Below are positions 1 through 6,664 of a stretch of DNA of 11,232 bases, piece by piece (the stretch's first letter is position 1; the number at the start of each line of letters is the position of its first letter). This DNA comes from an uncultured Collinsella sp. (GTDB lineage: Bacteria > Actinomycetota > Coriobacteriia > Coriobacteriales > Coriobacteriaceae). The notes below the pieces were generated by a model that ran no database searches, had not been told where the DNA came from, and saw only the letters and a list, made by a program, of their open reading frames with translations. The stretch is taken from positions 1 through 11,232 of the forward strand of contig CATVZP010000066.1 in assembly GCA_958348565.1 (NCBI GenBank), written 5' to 3'. The translations under genes were made by a program, and so were the position numbers.

Positions 1-715
1 CCGATGCTTTTTGTAGCTCCTCGGCCGCGCGCTCCAGATCTTCCGACGCATCTTTGATGGCATCGGTCGAGATTTCGGATCCTTCGAGCGCAACAAAATC
101 CGACTCAGATGTCCTAGGCACGGCAAGCGCCGTACCGGTATAGGTCACGCCGTCGGTATCCTGCGCCGATACTGCCTGCATGGCGCGCACGGCAACCAGG
201 TACGGCAAGGCGGTCTCGATCTTTTGCAGGCCCTTTGCCGCGCTTTTGGCAAACTTGTTACGCGTTTTAATAATCTGGGTTCCCGTATCGATGATATCGC
301 TGCCGACAACCTCGGCGCCCGGAATAAGAATGGCAACCAAGCCGGTGCCGATCGTGGCAAACCCCGCCAGGCCCAAACTCAAAATGCTCGCATCCACCAC
401 CGTGGCGGCCGTGTGATAGGACGACACCACGTTGGCGCCCGCCAGTGCACCGCTATCAGCCGCCACCTGGGTGTCTCCGGCGCGCGACATGCTCCATATC
501 GCCGCGGTCGACGAAAACAGCAGCGTAAGCACCACCAGAATGACAACCGCAGAGGAGAGCGTGGTATAGGCCCCGTCTTCGATAAACAAGTCGATACCGG
601 CACGGCCCATAAAGCCGCCCCGCTTGCGGCGAGCGCCTGGTCGACGGCGGGCCGCAAACCCTTGCGTCACCCGCAGTAGGCAGCGCCTAATCCCATGCAG
701 CAATCCATGAATCAT
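1..715 (-). CDS. TadG-like Tad pilus-assembly protein, 3' end cut by window edge
   Basis: The frame stays open from the ATG at 715 to the left edge, giving 238 residues with no stop, so the gene is partial. A basic N-terminus is followed by a transmembrane segment at about 53-76. Directly after it comes QVAADSGALAGANVV (83-97), the signature typical of the TadE/TadG-like N-terminal region, where an alanine-rich amphipathic helix follows the membrane anchor. A second hydrophobic stretch lies at 112-135, and 218-238 is charged and probably coiled coil. Family knowledge: TadG-type proteins are minor pilins or anchoring factors of Tad pili. The ATG at 715 is supported by GGAGGG five bases upstream, inside the end of the tadE-like gene, so the two genes overlap by 29 nt. 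GTG 670 and ATG 610 are weaker alternatives. Membrane placement is firm; the exact TadG assignment is inferred from the signature and operon position. Confidence 0.75.
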   Translation of the reverse strand, partial: MIHGLLHGIRRCLLRVTQGFAARRRPGARRKRGGFMGRAGIDLFIEDGAYTTLSSAVVILVVLTLLFSSTAAIWSMSRAGDTQVAADSGALAGANVVSSYHTAATVVDASILSLGLAGFATIGTGLVAILIPGAEVVGSDIIDTGTQIIKTRNKFAKSAAKGLQKIETALPYLVAVRAMQAVSAQDTDGVTYTGTALAVPRTSESDFVALEGSEISTDAIKDASEDLERAAEELQKAS

Positions 716-1199
716 AATCTCCCTCCAGCCATTCGGGACGCGATCGATACGAGACGTCGACCTTGAGCTCGACATAGCCGCCCTCACCCGCGCTGCCCAT
801 GGCCCGCGCAAATGCACCGATCACGGGCAGCGGCTTAACCTCGCCGGCAACAGACACGGACGAAACGCCGCCGGCACCGGCACGCCCCAACTCGATATCC
901 CACGACAGCGGCCCGCCGGCATGAAAAATCGAGACGTTGGGCACCGCGGCAAGTCTGCGGCGAGTGAACTCCTTAAGGTCATCGTCGTCCTCCACCGTCG
1001 TCGTGGTCATAAGCCGCGCGGTCTCGGCGGCGGCAGACTCCATGACCGCGCGCGTATAGAGCAGGCACACCGGCTGCAACGCGAGCAAGATAAGCGTCAA
1101 AAACGTCGGCAGCAAAAAGGCAGCCTCCACCGTCGATTGCGCCCGATCCTCGCACGCGATATCAATACAGAGCGATGTCCTTGGCACCCGTCGCGGCAT
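687..1199 (-). CDS. TadE-like pseudopilin
   Basis: This encodes 170 residues if begun at ATG 1199. The key feature is EDRAQSTVEAAF (17-28) running into a hydrophobic helix (about 26-48), then a polar, probably extracytoplasmic domain to the C-terminus. The layout matches TadE-like pseudopilins, which are processed by the prepilin peptidase. A cut after Ala20 would put Glu at +5, as in prepilins, and the same pattern occurs in the two Flp-like proteins of this operon. DDDDL (71-75) is a local acidic run. The C-terminal half shows no motif I recognise. The start is uncertain: ATG 1199 has no good Shine-Dalgarno and overlaps the upstream small pilin gene by 38 nt; GTG 1187 is the other option. 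The frame is open further upstream to 1517, but that part is antisense-like and overlaps two genes, so I excluded it. Coupled translation from the preceding gene is likely. Confidence 0.8.
   Translation of the reverse strand: MPRRVPRTSLCIDIACEDRAQSTVEAAFLLPTFLTLILLALQPVCLLYTRAVMESAAAETARLMTTTTVEDDDDLKEFTRRRLAAVPNVSIFHAGGPLSWDIELGRAGAGGVSSVSVAGEVKPLPVIGAFARAMGSAGEGGYVELKVDVSYRSRPEWLEGDYDSWIAAWD
721..726 (-). promoter_or_regulatory. Ribosome binding site of the tadG-like gene
   Basis: The minus strand reads GGAGGG, a 5-nt spacer, then ATG at 715. The site lies inside the last codons of the tadE-like gene and fixes the start of the partial gene that follows. Confidence 0.7.
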
Positions 1200-1380
1200 C
1201 GATAACCGACGATGGGGCGACGCCATGAGACGCTGCCCGCTCGACCAGTGCCGCCAAGCGCCCATCGGTGCCAGCGCGCCAAAGCCCCGCAATCGCCAGC
1301 ACAATCGATAACAGCGCCACGGTGACGATGGCGTATTCGACGGTCGACTGAGCAGATTCCTCACGCAGGACATCATGCAT
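1162..1380 (-). CDS. Second small Flp-like prepilin
   Basis: A 72-residue protein with a short leader, then EESAQSTVEYAIV (7-19) and a hydrophobic helix (about 17-35). Glu-Tyr at 15-16 is the Flp/TadE hallmark, and a cut after Ala10 would put Glu at +5. The mature part of about 62 residues is Flp-sized, with a short polar tail (36-72). It could be a minor Flp pilin or a small TadE-type pseudopilin. The gene starts one base after the stop of the unrecognised gene upstream (TGA-A-ATG). AAAGGAGG lies 9 nt before the ATG and excludes the longer in-frame start at 1467. It overlaps the tadE-like gene downstream. It shares the leader motif with the main Flp but its C-terminal half differs, so it is not a simple recent copy. 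Confidence 0.82.
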   Translation of the reverse strand: MHDVLREESAQSTVEYAIVTVALLSIVLAIAGLWRAGTDGRLAALVERAASHGVAPSSVIDAATGAKDIALY

Positions 1381-1381
1381 T

Positions 1382-1945
1382 TCACGACCCCTCCTTTGAC
1401 TCTGTTGTTTGCGGAACCAGACGCACGGCACGCAGGCGGCACGAGGCATCGCCGGCATCCGCAGCAACCGTCACCATGTCGACCCAGCCTCGCCCATCGC
1501 GCACGATGGCGCCCCATACGTTGCCCTTAATATCGAGATAGCCGCTCAGGGCGAGCTGGGCCGTGGGCACCTCGCGGTAGGCGCGCAACAGGTCTGCCGC
1601 CGCCTCGGTCATCGGCCGGTCCTCGGACCATGCGAGTCGAACCGCGATCGCATTGTCTGCAGACGGCTCCGCCGCGCTGGCGGCCCGCTCGTCGAGTGCC
1701 TGCAAAAAGGTCCGAGCCGTGACGGCGGCATTCTGACCGCCCATATCTCCCGCACCTTCTGCTTGTGACACCGCCGCCGAGCCCGATCCCAAATCGGCAG
1801 TAGCGCCTGGACGCTGCTGTCGCGCAACACCCAGCCCCCAAAGCGTCACCGCTATTGCCACGAGCAAACAGACGAGCACCAGCGGCGAACCAACAGGCCT
1901 CCTGCCTCCTACAGGCTGTTGATGCCGTCTTTGATCGCGTTCCAT
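1382..1945 (-). CDS. Unrecognised single-pass membrane protein within Tad operon
   Basis: I do not recognise this 187-residue protein. It has a basic N-terminus (1-19), one transmembrane helix (about 20-41), a Gly/Ser/Ala-rich linker (46-75), then a folded-looking domain. That domain begins with a helix (TARTFLQALDERA, 76-88) and ends in alternating hydrophobic strands (131-178) with a GNVWGAIV stretch. Only one Cys (169) lies outside the membrane part, so an internal disulfide is not expected. The position between the flp gene and the second pilin gene, plus the N-in topology, suggests an envelope component of the Tad machine; a helix followed by sheet could be an NTF2-like fold, but that is a guess. 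ATG 1945 lies inside flp (37-nt overlap) without a clear Shine-Dalgarno. Two AGGAGG runs follow the flp stop, but the nearest in-frame GTG (1879) is too far from them and would begin inside the membrane helix. The start is therefore uncertain. Confidence 0.75.
   Translation of the reverse strand: MERDQRRHQQPVGGRRPVGSPLVLVCLLVAIAVTLWGLGVARQQRPGATADLGSGSAAVSQAEGAGDMGGQNAAVTARTFLQALDERAASAAEPSADNAIAVRLAWSEDRPMTEAAADLLRAYREVPTAQLALSGYLDIKGNVWGAIVRDGRGWVDMVTVAADAGDASCRLRAVRLVPQTTESKEGS
1390..1397 (-). promoter_or_regulatory. Strong ribosome binding site of the second Flp-like gene
   Basis: The minus strand reads AAAGGAGG, a 9-nt spacer, then ATG at 1380. It is the reason for choosing the short 72-residue form over a frame that continues upstream to 1467. 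Confidence 0.75.
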
Positions 1946-2142
1946 AGTTCTTCGACTTTGCTCTTAAACGCGACGATGGCGATAATCGCGATCACTACGA
2001 GCACGCCGACCAAGATGGCGTATTCGGTAGTGCCCTGCGCGCTCTCTTCCCGCAACAGCGCCTTGGCACGCTGGCGAGCGCGGATTGCCCGGCAAAAAGC
2101 CCAGCTCCAAGCCTTGCCCGCAATGTCGGTCATCGTGTTCAT
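1909..2142 (-). CDS. flp: Flp-family major prepilin
   Basis: A 77-residue type IVb prepilin, the presumed main subunit of the Tad pilus. A basic leader of about 35 residues ends in EESAQGTTEYAIL (32-44), followed by a strongly hydrophobic helix (about 42-59) and a short charged tail (60-77) ending in INSL. Glu40-Tyr41 is the Flp hallmark. A cut between Ala35 and Gln36 would put Glu at +5 and Tyr at +6, giving a mature pilin of about 42 residues, typical of Flp. The leader is longer than in many Flp proteins. The start is fixed by GGAGG five bases before ATG 2142, ten nt after the tadC stop. Among the pilin-like genes it has the simplest Flp architecture, so I call it the major pilin; that ranking is inferred. 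Confidence 0.92.
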   Translation of the reverse strand: MNTMTDIAGKAWSWAFCRAIRARQRAKALLREESAQGTTEYAILVGVLVVIAIIAIVAFKSKVEELWNAIKDGINSL

Positions 2143-2152
2143 GTATTCCTCC

Positions 2153-2794
2153 CTACATCATCCCGCCTGCTCCCAGCAGCGGGCCCAATATGGACAGAAG
2201 CAACGCCGGCAAGATGAGCGTGCCGGTGGGAATCAGCAACTTGACCGGTGCGCGCTCGATCTCGCGCTCGACTGCGGCGCGATGGGCCGCACGGATCTCG
2301 CGACTTTGAGCAGCCAGCGTCTCGGCCAGCGGAGCGCCCAGGGCAAGCGCCTGCCCCACCGTGATGGCAAAGGTCTCGAGCGCCCTCACGTCCAAATCAC
2401 GCGCGGCAGCCAACAGCTCGGCCTCGCGCGTCCCCACGCCCACCTGCCACGCCATGCAGGCTCGCTCAAGACGGACGGCCAGCACCGACCGACGGTTGGC
2501 GCAGAAAATCTCGAGCGCCGCGTCAAACGAAAGGCCGGCAGAAAGCCCCAGGCGCACCACGTCGATCATCTCGGACACCTCACCGAGCGACACCCGCGCC
2601 GGGCCGCCCACCCCAATTGCGCCCTTCATTCGCGCGGTCAGGGCATCAATCACCAAGCGGCCCGCGGCAATGACCAGTACCGCCTCACGCTTGCACGTCT
2701 CTGCAATCTTGCGGGCATCCGCACGCTCCAAACCTGTCGCGGCAAATACGCTCAGGGCACACAGACAAGCCGCGACCCCGACCAGGGCGCTCAT
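2153..2794 (-). CDS. tadC: TadC, Tad pilus inner-membrane platform protein
   Basis: A 213-residue member of the type II secretion F (GspF/TadC) family, which with TadB forms the membrane platform contacted by the motor ATPase. There is a transmembrane segment at the N-terminus (about 2-20) and a C-terminal hydrophobic stretch (185-210). Between them is a cytoplasmic helical domain with EMIDVVRLGLSAGLSFDAAL (75-94), a typical T2SF pattern, and a second half with TVGQALALGAPLAETL (145-160). It is shorter than many TadC proteins of about 300 residues because the N-terminal membrane region is reduced. ATG 2794 overlaps the tadB stop as ATGA and has GGTGGAG just upstream. The frame continues upstream to 2932 but that part lies inside tadB and is rejected. 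Confidence 0.88.
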   Translation of the reverse strand: MSALVGVAACLCALSVFAATGLERADARKIAETCKREAVLVIAAGRLVIDALTARMKGAIGVGGPARVSLGEVSEMIDVVRLGLSAGLSFDAALEIFCANRRSVLAVRLERACMAWQVGVGTREAELLAAARDLDVRALETFAITVGQALALGAPLAETLAAQSREIRAAHRAAVEREIERAPVKLLIPTGTLILPALLLSILGPLLGAGGMM

Positions 2795-3717
2795 AACTCC
2801 ACCCGCATAATGCGCCGGATAACTACCAGGGCAACGACGTTGAGGGCAAGCCCCAGCACCACGGCGCCCGCACCAGCCGGCGTCGCAAGACCGCGACGAA
2901 AGTCTGCCGAAAGCAAAGCCAGCACCGCGCACATGCCCGCCGGCATCGCCGCGACCATGTGTGCCGACATACGCGCCTGCGACGTCTTAACGTCCAGACG
3001 GCGTTTGAGCTCAATGCGCTCACCCACCATACTCGACGCCTCGGACAGCAAGCCGGCAAGCGGAGCCCCGGTACGTTGCGATACTTTGAGCGCCAAGGTG
3101 ACAAGCGAAAGGCCGGGGGCATCGATGCGAACGAGTAGGTCATCGAGTGCGTCGGTCGCCGAGATACCGCAATCGATTGCCGCCGCCACCCGCAAAAACT
3201 CGGTATGCACCGGCTCTTGCGCATGGGCGCCCACAAAGCGCATGCCCTGTGCCAGCGAATGCCCCGAGGCAAGCGACATGGATAACGCTGTGAATGCCTC
3301 GGGCATGGCCTCTTCTACATCATGCTGTTCGCGTCGGCGATCGAAGGTGTCATGCGCGGCACCCACGCCAAACGGCGCCACCAGCCCCAAGACAAAGCCG
3401 ATGGGCGACAACGACGCAACGGCCAGCAAAACGCTGCAGATACCGCTCGACAGCAGCAGAAATGCCAGACGAGCCGCGTTATCCTCAATAGCAAGCCCAA
3501 GGCGATCTGTGGGGATCAGCGACGCCCACGAGCGGGCAATCTTTGTCAGCAGGTCGTTTTCCGCCAACTCACGGGGCAGCTTCTCCGCCATCGATTCGAG
3601 CGTCTGACGCGCCAGCTCCGCCGGCGGCATCCGCAGCACACGAGGCTCTACCCCACACGCCGTCGCGACAGAAAGCCCCGCCAAACCCCCTACGACGAGG
3701 GGCATAGCGATCTCCAT
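2791..3717 (-). CDS. tadB: TadB, Tad pilus inner-membrane platform protein
   Basis: A 308-residue T2SF-family membrane protein, partner of TadC. Hydrophobic segments lie at about 6-21, 84-120, 253-272 and 282-301. The cytoplasmic T2SF domain spans about 136-250 and contains EAMPEAFTALSMSLASGHSL (136-155), followed by GISATDALDDLLVRI (184-198) and ALKVSQRTGAPLAGLL (209-224), the usual G-x-P-L repeat of TadB/GspF. ATG 3717 has AGGAGG seven bases upstream, within the last codons of cpaF, giving a 28-nt overlap; an ATG four codons later is less well placed. Gene order (motor ATPase, TadB, TadC) is the usual Tad order. Length is normal for the family. Confidence 0.9.
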   Translation of the reverse strand: MEIAMPLVVGGLAGLSVATACGVEPRVLRMPPAELARQTLESMAEKLPRELAENDLLTKIARSWASLIPTDRLGLAIEDNAARLAFLLLSSGICSVLLAVASLSPIGFVLGLVAPFGVGAAHDTFDRRREQHDVEEAMPEAFTALSMSLASGHSLAQGMRFVGAHAQEPVHTEFLRVAAAIDCGISATDALDDLLVRIDAPGLSLVTLALKVSQRTGAPLAGLLSEASSMVGERIELKRRLDVKTSQARMSAHMVAAMPAGMCAVLALLSADFRRGLATPAGAGAVVLGLALNVVALVVIRRIMRVEL

Positions 3718-5018
3718 TCGTCCACCTCCTCTTGCGTGAGCGTTCCCGACCGCAAGCCCTCCGCAATAAACGGCGGCTCGCGGTCGAGCGTCCAGGTGCG
3801 TTCGGCGGCATCGAACGTCACGTAGCGTTCGAGCTCAACACCGCCCGACGCGCCGCGGTGAACCCCCGAATATGAGGCCACAAAGCGCCTGCCATCTGCA
3901 TGACGCTCGGACATCACGATGCCGTCGAGCGCCATGGCGATCTGCTCTTCGATAAGCTCACTCGGCAAATCGATGCCGTAGCGCGCAAGCAGCGTCAGAC
4001 GAACCACGGTCTCCTGCTCGGTACCCGCATGGAGCGTGGTGAGCGAGCCGTCGTGGCCCGTGTTCATGGCCTGCAGCATGTCGCAGCACTCGGCACCGCG
4101 CACCTCGCCCACGACGATGCGGTCGGGGCGCATACGCAAAGCATTGGTCACCAGGTCGCGGATCGTCACCGCACCCTCGCCCTCGATTGACGCCTCACGC
4201 GCCTCCAGACGAACAACGTGTGGGTGATGTGCAAACTTGAGCTCGGCGGAATCCTCGATCGTCACAATGCGCTCGCCGGTGGAAATCTCGCACGACAGCG
4301 CATTGAGCAGCGTGGTCTTGCCCGACCCCGTGCCTCCCGCAACCGCCAAGTCCTGCCGCAACGACACCGCGCACGACAGCAACTGCGCATACCAAAGCGG
4401 CAGTGACCCCAACCCCACAAGCTCGTCCAACGAACAGATACGGTCCGAGAACTTACGGATGGTGAGGATTGGCCCGTCGATCGCCACGGGCGGAATCACC
4501 GCGTTGACGCGATAACCCGTCTTGAGGCGGGCGTTGACGATGGGGCTACGCTCGTCAATACGACGGCCGAGCGGCGAGATGATGCGGTCGATGAGCACAC
4601 GGATCTGCTCGTCGTCCTCAAACGCGTGCTCGATGGGATACAAAACGCCACTGCGCTCAAAAAAGGCAGAGCGACAGCCGTTGATCATGATTTCGGTAAC
4701 GGTGTCGTCCTCGATGAGCGGCTGCAGCGGTCCCAGGCCCACCACGTCATCTAGGATCTCGTCGATGATGGTCTCACGCTCAGGCGTCGCCAAGTCGGTC
4801 GGCTCTTCCACGTTGAGCGCCGCTTCCACCGCCGGACGTAGCTCAGAGCGGGCAAGGGCCGGATCGACGTAGGCACTGATGCGCGCCACCTCGTCGTAGC
4901 CCATGCGGTCCATCACCGCACGCTTGGTGCGGCGTTTAACGGCACGGCAGCGTCCCGCATCAACGGGGGCAGCCGCGGCGGCCGCGCCAGCGGCTTTAAT
5001 CCGCGTCTGCAGACTCAT
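3690..5018 (-). CDS. cpaF: TadA/CpaF, Tad pilus motor ATPase
   Basis: A 442-residue secretion ATPase of the VirB11/CpaF family that powers pilus assembly from the cytoplasm as a hexamer. Motifs are complete: Walker A GGTGSGKT (228-235), Asp box IVTIEDSAEL (251-260), Walker B RIVVGEVRG (300-308) and His box MNTGHDGSLTTLHAG (318-332). The N-terminal domain (about 80-210) has the usual DEILDDVVGLGPLQPLI and RKFS segments. An Ala-rich basic tail (1-35) precedes it and is probably flexible. Its neighbours tadZ, tadB and tadC are expected partners. ATG 5018 overlaps the tadZ stop as ATGA with GAGGGTG nearby. No key residue is missing. General type II or conjugation ATPases are the alternative, but the context makes the Tad assignment firm. 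Confidence 0.95.
   Translation of the reverse strand: MSLQTRIKAAGAAAAAAPVDAGRCRAVKRRTKRAVMDRMGYDEVARISAYVDPALARSELRPAVEAALNVEEPTDLATPERETIIDEILDDVVGLGPLQPLIEDDTVTEIMINGCRSAFFERSGVLYPIEHAFEDDEQIRVLIDRIISPLGRRIDERSPIVNARLKTGYRVNAVIPPVAIDGPILTIRKFSDRICSLDELVGLGSLPLWYAQLLSCAVSLRQDLAVAGGTGSGKTTLLNALSCEISTGERIVTIEDSAELKFAHHPHVVRLEAREASIEGEGAVTIRDLVTNALRMRPDRIVVGEVRGAECCDMLQAMNTGHDGSLTTLHAGTEQETVVRLTLLARYGIDLPSELIEEQIAMALDGIVMSERHADGRRFVASYSGVHRGASGGVELERYVTFDAAERTWTLDREPPFIAEGLRSGTLTQEEVDEWRSLCPSS
3725..3730 (-). promoter_or_regulatory. Ribosome binding site of tadB inside cpaF
   Basis: The minus strand reads AGGAGG, a 7-nt spacer, then ATG at 3717. The site encodes Glu-Glu-Val near the C-terminus of CpaF, so one stretch serves both genes and favours coupled translation. 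Confidence 0.75.
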
Positions 5019-6664
5019 CGCGCATCACCCTCACGCGACCAGGGAAGACGGATGCGCGGGCGCTCGGTGCGGGTCGCGCGGTCGGCGACCATATCGCTCC
5101 AGGGACCGACGGCGCAGCCCAGCTCCACGAGCATCTCGCGCGTGGCCTCGCGCACGCTGGTCGCAAAAGCACTCGTCTTGCCCACTGCCTCGTCGGCGCG
5201 ACCGAATGCCATGAGCGCGGCCAAGTCCTGACCGCCATCGGCAATGCGGATCTTGGAGCTCAGTGCGCAGGCAATCTCGAAGCGCATGGCGACGTCCTCG
5301 TCGGCACCGCGCGCACCAAACCGGTTGAACACGGCACTCATGCGCGTGCGCGGAACGCCCACACGGCTCGCCAGCTCAATGACGTGCGAAGCGGATGTCG
5401 CGGACGATACCGCCGCATCGCCTACGACCAGGCAACGGTCGCTCGCCGCCACCGCGGCGGCCACGGCATCACCCCAAAAGACCGAGGTGTCGACAAAGAC
5501 CACGTCGGATTCGCGACGCAAAACATCGAGCAATAGCTCCACCGGACGTGCCATGAGCTCGGCCTTCTCGGGGGCCGCGACAGGTCCCCAGAGCGTGACG
5601 CCCGGGGCGACGCGCATCGATGCGGCCACGATATCCGGCTCGGCAAGTACGCCCGCCGCCGACGGCTCGATAAGCGTCGCCATATCGTGCGGGGCATCGA
5701 CACCCACCAGATCGTATAGGTTTCCAAACATGAGGTCCAAGTCGAGCACAGCGGCACGCAAACCCAACAGCGACGCCGCATGCGCCATGGTGGCAATGAT
5801 CGTCGACTTGCCGCAACCGCCCGAACCCGAAACGGCGCAGACGACCGGTGCCCGACGCGACGGAACCGAAGCGTCCGCCGACAGCGCGGGGGCTGACGGC
5901 GCAGGAACCGGCGACACGGACGTGGGCGATAACATCCCCGTCTCCCCCGCCGCGGTCACGCGCCGAGCCCAAGCCGGCATGGCAGGCTGCCCGGGCTGCG
6001 GTTCCGAAGCCAAAGACGCAGCGGCACACGGCTCGCCAGCCCCGGCAAAACCCTCGACCTCGTCGAGCTCATCGGCCAGATTTACGCCGTGCACGTATCC
6101 CATATCTTCAGCCAGAACGTCATCGCCATACGGTACCGGCCCTCCAGCGTCATCGTATGCAAGGGGGTCCCGGGGGCGCCGACCATGCTCGGCTTCCGCT
6201 TTTCCATATTCATCAACACGCGGGCCTCTTGTAGCGCGAGGCGCCCCGGGTTCCCTATCAGCAAAAGCATCGGGCTCAATCGTCATGCGCCGATCGGAAT
6301 CAACCGTTCCCTCACCCGCGCGCCCGTTGCCGCACAAACTGTGCGCAGCGATGACCTCGGTCGCCCCTGCGCGAAACAGCCCTTCGATATCCGACGGGTC
6401 GAGCGTCTCGATCAACACGACGACACGACTCACACGGCCCTCGGCCGTCAGGCGCGCAACGGTCTTCCGCACGTCTTCGGTATCGAACAGAGACGCCGCG
6501 ATGATGGCGGCACCGCGGCGCGACGGAAACGCCCGCGCCATGGATACCAGCCCGTCCAGGTCGCCCACGCGAAGCACCTGCGCGCCCACATCGCGACCCT
6601 CGACTTCCTGCTGTAGCAGCCCGTAATCGCCGCACGCGCAGCACGCAAGCCAGATCGCCTTCAT
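5015..6664 (-). CDS. tadZ: TadZ/CpaE-like localisation ATPase with long linker
   Basis: A 549-residue protein in three parts. Residues 1-112 resemble a receiver-like fold (strand VVVLIET, then RAGATEVI), but the third strand (AAIIAAS) lacks the acceptor Asp, so it is probably not phosphorylated. Residues 113-270 are acidic and Pro/Ala-rich, likely disordered. Residues 272-510 form a ParA/MinD-type ATPase: SGSGGCGKST (279-288), VLDLDLMFGN (306-315) and VVFVDTS (388-394). The signature Lys of the deviant P-loop is replaced by Ser281, while the second Lys (286) is kept. Family knowledge: TadZ/CpaE places the Tad machine at a site in the cell. ATG 6664 overlaps the cpaB stop (TGATG) and has GGAGG nine bases upstream. 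The in-frame extension to 6787 lies inside cpaB and is rejected. Cys8, Cys9 and Cys11 at the N-terminus are unusual. The C-terminal tail (529-549) is rich in Arg. Confidence 0.9.
   Translation of the reverse strand: MKAIWLACCACGDYGLLQQEVEGRDVGAQVLRVGDLDGLVSMARAFPSRRGAAIIAASLFDTEDVRKTVARLTAEGRVSRVVVLIETLDPSDIEGLFRAGATEVIAAHSLCGNGRAGEGTVDSDRRMTIEPDAFADREPGAPRATRGPRVDEYGKAEAEHGRRPRDPLAYDDAGGPVPYGDDVLAEDMGYVHGVNLADELDEVEGFAGAGEPCAAASLASEPQPGQPAMPAWARRVTAAGETGMLSPTSVSPVPAPSAPALSADASVPSRRAPVVCAVSGSGGCGKSTIIATMAHAASLLGLRAAVLDLDLMFGNLYDLVGVDAPHDMATLIEPSAAGVLAEPDIVAASMRVAPGVTLWGPVAAPEKAELMARPVELLLDVLRRESDVVFVDTSVFWGDAVAAAVAASDRCLVVGDAAVSSATSASHVIELASRVGVPRTRMSAVFNRFGARGADEDVAMRFEIACALSSKIRIADGGQDLAALMAFGRADEAVGKTSAFATSVREATREMLVELGCAVGPWSDMVADRATRTERPRIRLPWSREGDAR

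Noticed and set aside
1200..1517. N-terminal extension of the tadE-like gene
   Set aside because: It covers the second pilin gene and part of the unknown gene in another frame, with no ribosome site and an implausible composition before the pilin motif.
2795..2932. N-terminal extension of tadC
   Set aside because: It lies inside tadB and encodes Arg/Cys-rich noise; ATG 2794 gives the usual ATGA overlap.
1919..3607. Plus-strand open frame of 562 codons
   Set aside because: It is antisense to flp, tadC and most of tadB, has low-complexity Ser/Arg/Ala composition with no recognisable domain, and is explained by codon bias in G+C-rich DNA.
3690..5018. The ATPase as a type II secretion or conjugation motor
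   Set aside because: The neighbours (Flp, TadB, TadC, TadZ, CpaB) place it in a Tad system.
5244..6626. Plus-strand open frame of 460 codons
   Set aside because: It is antisense to tadZ with Ser/Ala/Thr-rich content and no motif; the minus-strand frame has clear ATPase motifs.
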